A DNA stretch of 64,000 bases, taken from contig KV424033.1 of the NCBI GenBank assembly GCA_001632435.1, positions 37,312 through 101,311 on the forward strand, in the 5' to 3' direction. This document shows positions 1 to 12,947 of the stretch, piece after piece. A program made the translations under genes and the position numbers. Origin of the DNA: Calocera cornea HHB12733. Its lineage: Eukaryota; Basidiomycota; Dacrymycetes; Dacrymycetales; Dacrymycetaceae. Positions within the stretch are counted from its first letter, which is position 1; every line of letters starts with the position of its first letter. The notes under the pieces are model-generated. The model was given only the letters and a program-made list of their open reading frames with translations. It was not told the origin of the DNA and ran no database searches.

Positions 1-117
1 NNNNNNNNNNNNNNNNNNNNNNNNNNNNNNNNNNNNNNNNNNNNNNNNNNNNNNNNNNNNNNNNNNNNNNNNNNNNNNNNNNNNNNNNNNNNNNNNNNNN
101 NNNNNNNNNNNNNNNNN
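1..117. other. Assembly gap (N)
   Basis: Bases 1-117 are all N. Confidence 0.99.
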
Positions 118-560
118 GAGTGGTCTGTGCGGACGCGTCCCAGTCCCAGAGGCAGCGATTCCCATGATGTGCATACGTGGATATAGCCGCAAGTGGGAGA
201 ATCCATAACGTTCATAAATCGCCTTCCGCCCAGCGCACAAGTTCCCACGATGTTCATGCTTCCAGTGATTTGCGGAGTCGTGTCCCAGTACTTAGAGGCG
301 GCAATTCCCACAACGTGCATACATCGGCGTAGCTCCAAGACGGAGATTGCTGTCATGTTATACCTCGTCCAACTTCTTGGCAGAGATCCCCATGATGCTG
401 ACAGTTCGTGCGGTTTCCGGGCGGCGTTCCAGCTGTAGAGGGGACGAATCCGCTAAAACTCATAGTTCGTGCGGTCTGACCCGCCCGACGGCGTTTCCAA
501 GTTGCGAGGATTCCTTTAAACGATGGTGCTGGACAGGAGACATATCTAGGGAAAGTTGAT
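118..560. repeat. Imperfect internal repeats, no gene
   Basis: Related segments recur at about 137-185 and 281-330. Both read roughly GTCCCAGTNCNNAGAGGC followed by ATTCCCA and GTGCATAC. A second pair sits at about 403-435 and 464-500, each containing AGTTCGTGCGGT followed by CGGCGTT. The spacing suggests a diverged tandem repeat of about 150 bases running into the gap. No convincing coding region was seen. Confidence 0.45.
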
Positions 561-1251
561 GGGTTTTGTTACAGATCAAGGTGAACCGTTGCATTGATGA
601 CTAGAGAAGTGTTACAAGCCGTGTGCGGGAACGATGAGGCGGATGAGGGAGAGAGCGAATAGGCGTTGAACGAGGCCGAGTTGATGATCAAGAAGGACTC
701 AAAACCGTTCTCAATCTGTCTCGATGGACTCGTTCGCTGGGGCCATGGATGGGCGAGTGCCACGCGGGGACGGGCCATATGAGGCCGGCCAATTGACTAA
801 GGGAACATCGGTAAGTGAATAGATCAGAGAGTAATTCTCGGGCTCCGTACAAGCACTGTCGGCCAATGTCAGCCATTGGATCTTGATCGCGTGGGGCATG
901 TTTCTCTCGGCAATGTTCCAGATGGCTGTAGAAAACAACATAGCGAAGTTTGTCCACGTCGTTCCCGAATGCGAGTGTGGAAGGAGCGGAATCTGCTAAG
1001 ACATCGATGGAGTGTATGTACTGTAAGAAGTAAGTGAAGGAATGAGTGAAGGGGAGCAAGGAGTGAAAAAGCGCACAAGAGAGGAAGCAAGAGCAAAGAG
1101 TGAGTGAGGAATATGCTCGAAGTACTCTGGCCATTGTAAGACCGGAGAGAATGGATCCTCAAACGCCAAAGAATGAATGATGTACAGGAGGTTCCTCCTG
1201 TGTTTATTGACAGTAGCTTGACATTGAGGGGACTGAAGGCGGAATAGGCTG
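561..1251. other. Non-coding stretch
   Basis: Only overlapping short open frames with no recognisable domain or consistent splice structure occur here. It may hold the 3' region of the minus-strand gene ending at 1252. Confidence 0.4.
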
Positions 1252-2319
1252 TTAGACATTGTTTGCACTATTGCAAGGAGGACGTACGTCGTGCAAAGAA
1301 CCAGAATCGTACAAAGTGTCGTACCACTCGAGAACCTCTGTGACGATACTTGCTGTATGGTCGCATTGGGATTCCTCTGGCTCGATTGTGGTCTTCGACG
1401 AATTGAGGAGGTGAATGGCCCTATATTTCGCGCGGTCGAGAAGCTGTTGGATTGAGGTGTCAACCTGGGAACTGATATGAGTTTCGGCTAGTGAGCAGTT
1501 ACACGAAGAAAATACCCGGCCCTGCAGGTGCATCGAATCGGATGCCGAAAGCCGTCGGGCGCCGTAGCCTTTGATCTCTCGCGCGGCTTCGGCAACATCC
1601 ATACAAAGCAGGATACGTGCTTTGGGGTCGGCGAAGGGGTTGAAAGCGAGGGCATGAAGAACTCCCCAAGATATGGCATAACGCTGCAGCTGTTGCTTGT
1701 GGAGATATCCGATGGGCAGAAGATTTAGCTGCGGAATAGAGAGGAAGTGAGTGATGGAGTAGGCAAGGATTTGGGGAAGATAAACCTGAAGAACTAATGT
1801 TAGATCATCATTCGAGCAGATTGAAGGGCAGGATTGGCTTACCTGTATTGGAGGGGACGAGACTGGTGAAGGGCGGAGCGGGGACGCGATAGTAGGCTTG
1901 ACGGGTTGGCCAAGGGTTGTTTCCGAGACGTGTGAAAGATCGGAGTCATCGGAGTCGTCGTCCCCTGCGCTACCTCGATCAAGCCTAGGTGTGTGTGGAA
2001 GAATGTCGAGATCATCACGGCATGCAACACGCGCTGAAACACCTCTGACCGCAGAGTCATCATGTGTGGTTCGACCGCGGATAGGTGTATGTGGTCGGAA
2101 GGCGGAGGGGATGCCCTTGACATCGGGCTCGACTTCGCGAGACTCGCTGAGCGGTTGGAAGGTAGAGATGGCGGCGATGGGTGGGAGGAACATCTGGTGA
2201 CTTTCTTGAGAGACTGGTGCTTGCTGCTGTTGGTCGAGCTGTGAAAGTGGCGGCGCTTCGTGCTGTTGCGAGACACTCGGAGTCACCATAGGCTCTGGGC
2301 GAAAGGATGCACGGTGCAT
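1252..2319 (-). CDS. Hypothetical protein, two exons
   Basis: I do not recognise this protein. The first ATG in frame is at 2319. The N-terminal half is rich in Ser, Pro and Gln and looks disordered, with an acidic GDDDSDDSD patch. The C-terminal half is more ordered, with a hydrophobic stretch around LPQILAYSITHFLSIPQL and an alanine-rich helix. A 57-base intron (1786-1842) has a GTAAGC donor, a CTAAC branch site and a TTCTTCAG acceptor. It is a multiple of three with no stop, so the frame reads through it. Spliced length is about 336 residues. An acceptor-like CTCCTAG just upstream (about 2340) could mean a further 5' exon, so the N-terminus is uncertain. Confidence 0.5.
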   Translation of the reverse strand: MHRASFRPEPMVTPSVSQQHEAPPLSQLDQQQQAPVSQESHQMFLPPIAAISTFQPLSESREVEPDVKGIPSAFRPHTPIRGRTTHDDSAVRGVSARVACRDDLDILPHTPRLDRGSAGDDDSDDSDLSHVSETTLGQPVKPTIASPLRPSPVSSPPIQVSQSCPSICSNDDLTLVLQVYLPQILAYSITHFLSIPQLNLLPIGYLHKQQLQRYAISWGVLHALAFNPFADPKARILLCMDVAEAAREIKGYGARRLSASDSMHLQGRVFSSCNCSLAETHISSQVDTSIQQLLDRAKYRAIHLLNSSKTTIEPEESQCDHTASIVTEVLEWYDTLYDSGSLHDVRPPCNSANNV

Positions 2320-2830
2320 TTGTAGCCGCTTGCCTAGGAGTAGCGCCAACGAAGGGAGGAAAGTTGAGGGAAGACCAAAACTCGCGCATATACACAGCGT
2401 ACTGGGTTCTATTGGTGATGTTGGTGCTCAGGATGAGACTGGAAGGATTGTATTGCCGAGCGTCAGAGGAAAGAGAGGTACAAGGGCAAGCGAGTAGAGA
2501 GCGGGACGATGATGAGGGCGGGATGAGGGCGATATGCCTTGACAGAAGGAGGAAGGTTGGATGGGTTAGGTGAGTAGGCAGGAGTGATGATGGTAGGCTT
2601 GCATGCCAGTGGCGCGGTGACTGGTCGGAGAGAGTAAGCCCTGCTCGTACACGTGACTCCTGACTCGGTCGCCGACTACGCGTGCTGAACGAGACGGCGC
2701 TCACCAATCCCAGTGATGTAGCTAAGATTGTTGTACAGGATACCTGTCTGAGTAAATGTACAACTTTCTATAGATTGTCATTAAGTTACTTATAACAATG
2801 AAAAGAAACAACAAATAGGCCGAGCTTCAG
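2320..2830. other. Intergenic, nothing recognised
   Basis: Holds the upstream region of the hypothetical gene and the downstream region of the transposase gene. The stretch 2750-2820 is AT-rich and may be a transposase 3' UTR. No terminal inverted repeat was found by eye. Confidence 0.4.
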
Positions 2831-4583
2831 CTACTGCGTCAAAAAATTGTCGCAAATCTGTCGAGCAAGTCTCCACCGTGCACGACGATGATGGGCATCG
2901 GGGTACTCGTATTGTCCACGAAGCCGGTCGATGAGGAAACGAATCTGATGTGTTGCGTAGGGACATGACGGAGGAGAGCAGTCGACATGAGGCATTCTTG
3001 AGGGAGGGTTGTCCGGCGGTGAGGCGTCGAAAGTGGAAGGCTGGGGTTGTTCCCCAGTAGGCCCCAACCGAGAACCGATATCAATGCCTCGCGCGCCATG
3101 TTCCCAACAGCCCCAGATAAAGAGATCGATTGGCTTTTGGTCTACTTGTCGACTTCGAGTGAGGGACATGGTGTGGTGATTCCATTGGTTCTGAAATGAG
3201 ACCGCATCGTCATTGAGCTCATCGAGGAATAAGAAGTGGAGAATCCAGATATGGGTTGCATTGAGGGGATCGAGTCCATCCTGATCCTCCATCTGGTAGA
3301 ATAGCTGAGCCCATCGTTGGGTGACGTCCGTGTTAAAATCGACCCAAAGTCGCTCGATGCGAGTATTATGAACTGACCTGGGGAGAAGAGCAGAAAATGG
3401 TATAATGGAAAACGACAACAGATGGGCAGGACGTACTTGCCCCATATGTACGAGCCGCGGCCTGGTCCGCGGACGTTGACCATCCATTCTGCTACACGAA
3501 TATTCTCCCCCCCATGGTCGCCTCGAACTCGAGATGGTGTGCCGAACTGGGCGCGAGCGGCGTGGAATACGTCGAGGACGCTGTCAGCTCGATTGTTGTC
3601 GCTGACACGTATGGAGACCACACATCGAGAATACCCATCGATAAATGCGTGCGTTACGAATTTCCATCGGATGAGCCCTAAACATAAGAAAACGGCATTT
3701 GAGGATGCAACATTGACATACTGTGGTGGCCATCATGATGCCAGAGACTATTTGGTCCCGGTACTCGGTAGGGGCGTCGAGTGACTTGTCGTCGTTCAAA
3801 CAATCTTGGAACGAGGTCCACTCTCTGTAGGGATGCACGCAGTCGGGCTCGGGTGAGGTTGTAGCCGAGACTCAGCAAGTGACCCTTGAGCATTCCAGCG
3901 CCATTGCTCTCGTGCCGCAAACGCCATCGACGAACAATACGGTCCAGTTGTGGATTTGACAAGGACGAGGTGGAGTGAACCATAGGAAGACGGCGCCTCC
4001 CAATGACAACACCGCGGGCGTTCCTCTGGAAAGTGAAGGACGGTGAGGAGATCCGGGCCAATCCAGCACTCTGGAGTCGGCGTTGGAGGGTACGAGCAGA
4101 AACTCCCAGTCGACGGGCGATACCTGCTTTGGAGCGGCCAGGGACAAGGTCATTGAGTACAGTGGTATGGATGTGTAACTTTGGCCGACCACGTCTTCCC
4201 GTAACTTGAGGTGTGACAAACACTGGATATTGCCGAGGTATGGGATCGCTTTCCTTCTCGAAGGCAGAATCGATGCTTTTCAGCATGAGATCAAGATCAT
4301 TCTCAAGCAAGGAGATCTCTCGTGTCGTTAGGTGTTCATAGAGCTATAGATTGCCGCAGGCTTCAGCATGAGAGGAGGGAAGAATAGGAAGGGTACGACG
4401 TGCCTGGCTTGCCGCTTTCCAAAAGTCGAGCACTTCTCGTCGCGAGGCGAGGAGTCGATCAGCCACGCCTTGATCGAAGCGAATACTGGCGTGAATTCGA
4501 GCGCAGAGTCTATCGAATCGAGCAGACAGTTGGGATACTATCTCATCCGGGGTAGCTGAAAGATGGGCCATGCGAGATGGCAC
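2831..4583 (-). CDS. DD34E integrase-type transposase, spliced
   Basis: A retroviral-integrase-fold transposase of a kind common in mushroom genomes. The N-terminal region has a helix-turn-helix (GRSKAGIARRLGVSARTLQR). The catalytic core has a first Asp in NSLWHHDGHH, a second in RGDHGGEN, and a Glu in NTRIERLW 35 residues after the second Asp, a DD34E spacing. Two introns close the frame: 3678-3721 (44 bases) and 3378-3436 (59 bases). From 4343 to the stop at 2831 the spliced frame is 470 codons. The upstream part (4344-4583) is in the same frame but ends in TAG at 4344-4346. That TAG may be the 3' end of an intron (AATCTATAG; a possible in-phase GTGCTC donor lies near 4434) or a nonsense mutation. 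Inactivation is therefore possible. The terminal repeats of the element were not located. Confidence 0.75.
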
Positions 4584-6062
4584 AGGATCTCAGGGGGGAG
4601 GAGCGAGGAGCGGAAGAGGTCGTTCTGCGGTGTTCGATATGGGTGGTCAACAGGAATGAGACAGATGCGGAGAAGGCTGATACCGGGGGAGGACCCCTTG
4701 AGTAGGGTGCAAGGAAGAGTCGCGTCCGTATTTCGTCATTAATGGAGGATGAAACTGAGTGCGATGAGACAGGGCGATTAGCGGGAACAAACGGGTAAGC
4801 GGAGACTCCTGCGTGAAAAGGAAGAAAGTTGCGGGATTGGAAGAGAGTTTACAAGGAGGGAAGGAGAAGGTAATAGACGGATGGTCAGGGAGACAGCGGG
4901 GAGAATAGGGGTAAGCTCGGATATGTCCAGGTACCAAGCAGGAGATTGCGGGATAGAGCAGGTCGCGGGGTGAGAAAAGGCAGGGAAGCGCAGGTGAAGC
5001 GGGTGTTGCGGAGGAAACGGTCTGATATCAGGGATAAAGCGGGGAGAAGGGAGGAAGGGCTGGGATGCCAAGGAACCCCCGAGGAAGGGGCTGATAGGGG
5101 GGGCTGGGTGACGGAGAAGACTGGGCCGGTTTGGTTCCGGATATTTTTGTCCACGATGACCCGTCATAGACGTGGACAAGGTCGGATTGCTCCCGAAGCG
5201 CTTTGCGCTTTGCGCGCGTGAACGGCGCAGAGCTGCGACTTTCGAGGCTGTTCCGTACGGCGATTGCGGACAGCTGCGCCTTTTTCGACCGGGACACGCA
5301 TGCTCTCATTTACCAGCAGGCTGTAATTTCCAATCTGCAACGTTCACTTCATGTGCAGCGGTCGTTTCGATTTCAATGCGATGCACCTCGAATGAAGAAC
5401 ATCACACGGCGACAGATACGAACAGGCTCGACCCCTTGAAGTGAGGTTCATGGCAAGCATGCTACGCATTGCAGATATTCCGGTCGCTCATAGTAGGAGT
5501 CTCTTCTGGAACTCCAACTCGACATAAGGATATGATCACTAGCTCAAAGTCCTCGCGCCCAATTCATGTCTCACATGATAACAACCATCTCGGCTCCTTT
5601 CGTGCATCCCGTTCTTCCGGACTTGCCTGCTATCTACGGATGAGGGGCATTCCAAAGACCAGATCTGATCTGAATTTATTCATATCAAACACTGAAACCA
5701 CCTACGCTAACAACATGGAGGTTGTTTCCTGAGTAGACCTTGCTTAACCGTGTCGAGTCGAGGTTTGGGACCATGTCGTTATATGAAACGTGTATCCGTG
5801 TTTGTGAACTTTATGAACCCATCCAAGACCCTGTCCATGTAGCATTCCTGAGGCCTGCAAGTAAGACTGAAGGATATGCAGTAACTTGCCAGGCAAAGTA
5901 CAGTAATTTGATGAAATCATAAGCCCATCATCGGAAGCATTCCATTAGGAACGCGTTCCCCCGACGCGCGTGACGCGACCACAGGCGCGTCGCGCACCGT
6001 CTCATTGCACTCATACCCGGACGACGCGTCCACCATACCACACTACTCTTATACTTCCCCAC
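4584..6062. other. Long intergenic region
   Basis: The part 4650-5110 is strongly purine-rich on the plus strand (many GGGAGGAAGG-type runs). The rest contains short open frames without domains. The last 130 bases are the presumed promoter of the DNA polymerase epsilon gene. No gene is supported. Confidence 0.4.
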
Positions 6063-9000
6063 ATGGCGCGAGGAGGAGGACAGCGAACATTTGGGATCGT
6101 TCCCGGACGCGGGCGAGGGCGAGGCGGCGGCTTTCGCGGGCGAGGTGGATTCAGAGGACGCGGTGGGTTTCGCGGACGGGGCGGCGCGCAGGGGAGCGGG
6201 GACAAGCCAGCACCTCAGAGAGGCGAGGACGGCACCGCTCAGGAGGAGAGGTTTGAGGATGTCAGGATTAGAGATGAGATCGACGAGAAGCTCGGGTTCG
6301 TCAAGTATCAGGAAGGACCCAAGAAGGTCGGGTGGATGGTAAACATGCATCCTGTGAGTGTTATATACATCTAAACGCGATTCGATGTACTGAGCTATCT
6401 TAGACACTCATGAAGGACGACGACCATGCCGGCGGTAAAGCTGGCGTGGATTTCTATTTCCTCCAAGACGATGGTGGGATGTTCAAGTGCACCATGCTCT
6501 ACGAGCCGTACTTCTACATCGGGGTCAAGGTAGATATTACCACCTTCACCCAAGACGCTTAGGGTAACTAACCCGCATATAGACCGGACACGAAACCTCA
6601 GTCGAGGAATGGCTCATGAAGCGCTACGAAGGTCTCATCTCCCGCATCTCTCGCGAAAAGAAAGAGGACCTGAAGATGCCGAACCACCTACTGGGCTACC
6701 GCCGTCTGTACCTCCAGCTTAATTTCCGCAACGTTTCCGACCTCCTCACCGTCCGACGCGACATGCTCCCTCTTGCGCAGAGCAATCAGTCCAAGGCGAG
6801 CGCGATCGAGGCGTATGCTGAGGTCGTCGGTGCGGCTGATATGGGCATCGAGATGGAGATGGAGGATGGGATTGCGCCCGAGGTTCGCGGTGGTCGAAAG
6901 GTCGAGCCGGAGGAGTGTGTGCAGGACATCCGCGAATACGATGTGCCCTACTACCTTCGGGTCGGCATCGACAAAGGTGCGCATCTTGATCCTTGCACAT
7001 TGCTCTATCACTAATTCCTGTCTGTAGACATTCGCGTAGGAAAGTGGTATACCGTCGCCGCGTCATCTGGCGAGATTACCCTCACGCCTATACCCGAGCG
7101 AGTGGCCCGTGCCGAACCCGTTGTGCTCGCTTTCGATATCGAGACTTCGAAGGCGCCTCTCAAGTTCCCCGATCAGGCAGTGGACCAGATCATGATGATC
7201 TCGTACATGATCGACGGGCAGGGTTTCCTCATCACCAACCGCGAGATCGTCAGCGAGGACATCGACGACTTCGAGTACACCCCGAGAGAGGGGTTCGAAG
7301 GGCCGTTCACCGTGTTCAACGAGAAGGACGAAGAGGCTCTGATCCGCCGATTTTTCACCCACATCCAGGCAGCCAAGCCTACCGTTATGGCGACATACAA
7401 CGGCGACTCGTTCGATTTCCCATTCGTGGAAGCGCGTGCTAAGCATCACAATATCGACATGCTCAGCGAGATCGGTTTTGCCAAGGACAACGAAGACGAG
7501 TTCAAGTCGCGTCAGTGTGCCCATATGGACTGCTTTAGATGGGTGAAGCGTGACAGCTACCTTCCTCAAGGTAGTCAGGGCCTGAAGGCTGTAACGACGG
7601 CGAAGCTGGGATACAACCCCATCGAACTCGATCCGGAGCTGATGACTCCGTATGCCTCTGAGCAGCCTCAAGTCCTCGCCCAGTACTCCGTCTCTGATGC
7701 CGTCGCGACGTACTATCTCTACATGAAATACGTGCACCCCTTCGTGTTCTCGCTCTGCAACATCATTCCGCTCAACCCCGACGAGGTTCTCCGGAAGGGT
7801 ACGGGAACTTTGTGCGAGACCTTGCTCATGGTGAGAATACACTTCATATCCGTCGCGAGCAGGTAGCTAACCTCCACCTGTAGGTGGAAGCGTACAAGAG
7901 CAGCGTCATCATGCCAAACCGGCATGAAGAGCCGTTAGGAAACATGCACGAGGGCCACCTGCTGTCCTTCGAGACCTACGTCGGCGGTCACGTCGAGGCA
8001 TTGGAAGCTGGCGTGTTCCGGAACGACATTGCGACGCACTTCAAAATCGTGCCGGATGCTGTACAGCAGCTGATAGATGATCTAGATCGGGCTCTCCAGT
8101 TCGCTATTGTGACAGAGTTCAAGACAACTCTTGATGACGTTACCAACTACGAGGCTGTAAAGGGGCAGATCACGGCTCTCCTCGAAGAACTGCGGGACAA
8201 CCCACTGAGAGAAGACAAGCCACTCATCTACCATTTGGACGTCGCCGCCATGTACCCCAATATCATGTTGTCGAACCGACTCCAGCCTGACTCTGTAGTC
8301 GACGAAGCCATGTGCGCGGTGTGCGACCATAACCGACCGGGCAAGGAATGCGATCGGAGAATGACCTGGGCATGGCGAGGAGAGTTCTTCCCTGCAAAGC
8401 GCGATGAATACAACATGGTCAAGTTCGCCCTCAACAAGGAACTATTCCCTCCGAAATTTCCAAGCGGCCCAAAACGGCGATACGTCGATCTTGCTCCCTC
8501 CGAGCAGAATGCTCTGCTTCACAAGCGCCTGGGCGATTACTCTCGCAAGGTATACAAGAAGACGAAGGATACTGAGGTTGTTGTCAAGGAGGCTATCATC
8601 TGTCAACGAGAGAACCCCTTCTACATTGACACCGTGCGCAGCTTCCGCGACCGCCGGTACGAATATAAAGGCTTGCACAAAACTTGGAAGAAGAATCTGG
8701 ACAAGGCCAAGTCGGCTGCTTCGATGACCCAGATGGACGAGGCCAACAAGATGATCGTACTCTACGATTCCCTGCAGCTTGCTCACAAGTGTATTCTCAA
8801 CTCCTTCTATGGCTACGTCATGCGAAAAGGTGCTCGATGGCATTCCATGGAAATGGCTGGGATCACCTGCCTGACCGGTGCCAACATCATCCAGATGGCT
8901 CGTCAGCTCGTTGAGCAAATTGGACGGCCGCTCGAGCTGGATACCGACGGTATCTGGTGCATGCTTCCAGGCACGTTTCCCGACAATTTCTTCCTCGAAA

Positions 9001-12000
9001 CGAAAAGCGGCAAGAAGCTTCAGCTCTCATATCCCTGCACCATGCTCAACCACCTGGTACACGACCGTTTCACGAATCACCAGTATCACGATTTGGCCGA
9101 TCCAGCTACCGGCACCTATGCTATTCACAGCGAAAACTCCATTTTTTTCGAGTTGGACGGACCTTACAAGGCAATGATATTGCCGTCCTCCAAGGAAGAA
9201 GATAAGCTCCTCAAGAAGCGTTATGCCGTATTCAACGAGGATGGCTCCCTTGCCGAGCTGAAGGGCTTCGAAGTGAAACGTCGTGGAGAACTCCAGCTCA
9301 TCAAGATTTTCCAGTCCGAGATTTTCGAGAAATTCCTTGGCGGAGAGACTCTGGACGAATGCTACGCAGAGGTCGCCACCGTGGCCAATTCCTGGTTGGA
9401 TGTGCTTTATACCAAGGCGGATTCCCTAACGGATGAGGAACTCGTCGAGCTTATTGGCGAGTACCGCAGCATGTCCAAGACTCTGGCGGAATATGGAGCA
9501 CAAAAGTCGACGGCTATCAGCACCGCCAAGCGGTTAGCCGAGTTCTTAGGCGCTCAGATGGTGAAGGACAAGGGTCTGGCTTGCAACTTCATCATCTCGG
9601 CCAAGCCTCATGGTGCGCCAGTCACGGAGAGGGCCGTCCCTGTCGCCATCTTCTCAGCCGAAGAATCGATTAAGCAGCATTACTTGCGGAAATGGTTGAA
9701 GGACAACAGCCTCGAGACCTTCGATATGCGGTCCATTCTCGATTGGGACTACTACATCGAACGTCTCGGTGGTGTGATTCAAAAGCTCATCACTATCCCT
9801 GCCGCCTTCCAGAAGGTCTCAAATCCCGTGCCTCGCATCCGTCACCCCGACTGGCTGCATCGACGAGTAGCTGCACAGGAAGACAGGTTTCAACAACACA
9901 AGATCACCAGCTTCTTTCAAGCTGGAGCCAAGGTCGTCCCACCATCATTGGATATTGAAGATATTGGCATGTCTCAAGATAAAGCTCCGCGAGAAAAAGT
10001 TGCAGTCGTCACGAGAAAACTGGCTAAAAGGCAGAAGCCACTTCCTGATCTCAAGATAGACTACTCTGGCTGGCTGAAAGCCATGCGTCGGATCTGGAAA
10101 AAGAAGCGCGAAAAAAGCCTTGGCGGCTCCACGGCTATGATCGTGCCTGCCATGTTCCGCGGTGCTCAAGTCCGAGAAGCACGGTCTTGGGACATTTTCC
10201 AAATTCGGCCCACCGATCGACCAGGCCGCTTCATCATGTGGCTGCACACAGAGACCGAGTTTGTGTCCGTGGCTCTGCGCGTTCCCAGACAGTTCTATGT
10301 CAATTACAAGGAACTGCCGGAGGCGGGAACTTTCCTTCCCTCCTACACCGCCGAGAACCTGGTCAGGACCTTGCCGCACGATCAACCTTGCTTGAATCTC
10401 TTCCGGATCACCGTTCCCGAGACTCTGTACCTCGAAGAGGAGTCGCACTTCACCGGCCTTATTGCAAACGTCAACGTCGATGGTGTTTATGAAATGCAGA
10501 TACCTGCAGAACTGCGTGCAATCCTGCGTCTGGGTCGATCGTGCGCTATCACCCGCGAAGCTGGCATAAACCTGAACAGGGCGCGCTCGACGGGATTGGA
10601 CCTGCAGCAGCTTGAACGACCGGCAACATCGATGATCAAGCGAGCTTACCTTGGGGGCGGAAGGTCGATGAAGTGTGCACTTCTTATCCACTTTACGGCC
10701 GATCGTCGACATGTCTTCGCTTTGTTCCACCCCAGCGGCACGCTCAGCATGCACTTGGTCGATCCTGCTCGCGAGAGACAGCCTATACAGAAGCTAGAAG
10801 AGACATATAAGGCAAAGCTCGAGTTCCTCCATCAACGCCGACCAGAAGCACAAACCGAAACTGCCTTCGCATATCCGAAGGGCATCGTGGTTGATGCACC
10901 GGTCTACCATGCATCCGAAGACAGAGCTCTCAAGGCCGTGTCTACTGCACTAGGCAAAATGACAGAGCACACGTCTCTGCTCCTCATCTCGTCTGACAAG
11001 TCCCTCTCCTACTACGAACAAGGGGTACAGAAAGTCTCCGCATTCCCGGTCATGATGATCCCCAGCAGGCCAGGTGCACATGCCATGCCAGTTTTCTCGT
11101 GGCAGAAGATCGTTGCCAGCCACATGATGTCGCGATATGTGTCAGTTGGCTCCTGGTTATATCAAGAGATCCAGCGAGCAGCATATCATGATGTTCCCGT
11201 CGGAAATGTGCCCGCGGACCGCGAGTTGTTCTATGCCGATGTCGACTTTTCTCGACGTCTGATGGATCAGGACATTCTTCTATGGTGGTCCAACACCAAC
11301 AGGCCTGATCTGGGAGGACGCGAGGAAGACAGCAATCTCTTCGCCGACGACGTCGTCAATCCTGAAATCTCTTCCCCCGGCTGTTTCTCCAATGTTGCCG
11401 TTGCTCTTCAGCTTCAGCAGCTGGCTGTTGATGCGGTCATGCAATCCGCGCTGGTTAACGAGATGGAGGGCAGTGTGGGCGGTAATGCCGCAATCGGTGC
11501 CGCATCACGCAATTTGGACCAATATGCCGGTGGCTCCTCCGATGCCACCATTACCCTGGGCGATATCGTGCTCCCTGCATCAACATTCGCGATCCTCAAG
11601 TCCATGGTCAGGTCATGGCATGGCGACATGGTTCACGGCAATCTCGATGCGAAGACGGTCTTGGATCACCTCTGGCGATGGTTATGCAGCATGGATGCTC
11701 GCATGTTTGATCCAACTTTGCAACGGTTCGTGCATGGCCTGATGAAGAAGACATTCCTGCAGTTGTTGGCGGAATTCCGACGACTTGGCTGTAGCGTCAT
11801 CTCAGCAGACTTCAGTCAAGTTACGCTGCTGACATCGAAGCCGCCTGGAACCGCGTCTGCTTTCTTGACCTATCTGCTTACAGCGGTCGAGAATCAAGAG
11901 CTGTTCCGGTACATCAACCTGCGCATCGATCGCGTCTACGACTTCATGCTGTTCATGGACCGCAGCAACTTCGGTGGCTTCGTCCACGAGGACCTCGCCG

Positions 12001-12947
12001 CGCTTGACAAGCCTGATTCGACGCCCGGTCTGATGATGTGCTGGAATATCCAGCGCTTCCTTCCCCCGGCCCTGCAGAATGACTTTGCCGTCATCATCCG
12101 AAAGTTCATGACCGATCTGTACGAGGACAAACAGAAGCGAGGTCACAACAGGACGCCGTTACGGGTCATCCAGAACCTGACGCAGGACCAAACCGCAGTT
12201 GCTACCGCAGACAAGATGCAGGAGGTGGAGCGAGTGCGGACGTACGTCTCCAATCGGTTGACCCGGAGACTGCTGGCCAAGGTCCAGCAGATCGTCGATC
12301 GGTACGAGAAATCGTCCATGGCGGACGCACCCGAGTCGGAAGAAGACTTTGAGTTCCCCCTCCTGCCCGGATCGTACATCACGTTCACGTCGCCTCCTCT
12401 CGAGTTCATCAAGTTCACCTGCGAGGTGCTCCGGCTGCACAAAGACCTCACCCTGGAAGTCGGCGTGCTGAAGCGGAACCTGCTCGATCTCGTGCACGTG
12501 CGCGAGTTCGCCGAAGAAGCGCAGTTCAAGAACCCCTGCGAGAGCTTCAAGCTCCCGATGGTGATCTGCACCCAGTGCTCCAGCCAGCGCGACATGGATT
12601 TCTGCCGGGATGAGGACCTGTTCCCCGACCCGGGGGCGACTGCGCCCAAGGCGTGGGCGTGCGCCGAGTGTGGCCATCCGTACGACCGGTCCGCGATCGA
12701 GGTCTCGCTGATCGACGTCGTGCGGCGGCTCGTGACGGCCTTCCAGCTGCAGGACATGCGCTGCGGCAAGTGCAAGCAGATCAAGAGCGATAACCTGAGC
12801 CCGTTCTGCTCCTGCTCGGGCACGTACGCGTTCACGATCGGCAAGCAGGAGTCGAAACGGCGCCTCAGGACGGTGGTTAATGTCGCGGCTTTCCATGGCC
12901 TGAGCATGCTGAGGAGTTATTCGGAGGGTATCCTGCAGCGGTGGTGA
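6063..12947 (+). CDS. POL2: DNA polymerase epsilon catalytic subunit A
   Basis: Leading-strand replicative polymerase with proofreading exonuclease, acting in the nucleus. Five exons: 6063-6353, 6404-6529, 6583-6976, 7028-7830, 7884-12947. They encode 2225 residues, against about 2220 in yeast. The start is the first ATG in frame. Visible elements in order: an RGG-rich N-terminus (residues about 15-45); exonuclease motif I (FDIETSKAP); polymerase motif A ([10 protein letters not shown], about 655); a cysteine cluster ([13 protein letters not shown]) as in the Pol epsilon P-domain; motif B ([14 protein letters not shown]); motif C (ELDTDGIW). A PIP-box match, QHKITSFF, lies near 1208. The large inactive C-terminal polymerase half follows, then two C-terminal zinc/iron-sulfur cysteine modules (CTQC...CAEC and CGKC...CSC, from about 2099). 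All catalytic acidic motifs appear intact. Identity is secure; the RGG tract is the only oddity. Confidence 0.97.

Noticed and set aside
10..117. Possible telomere or contig end
   Set aside because: Only N; no telomeric TTAGGG repeats are visible next to the gap.
9945..10754. Long minus-strand frames inside the polymerase epsilon exon
   Set aside because: Antisense shadow of a conserved coding exon; no domain.
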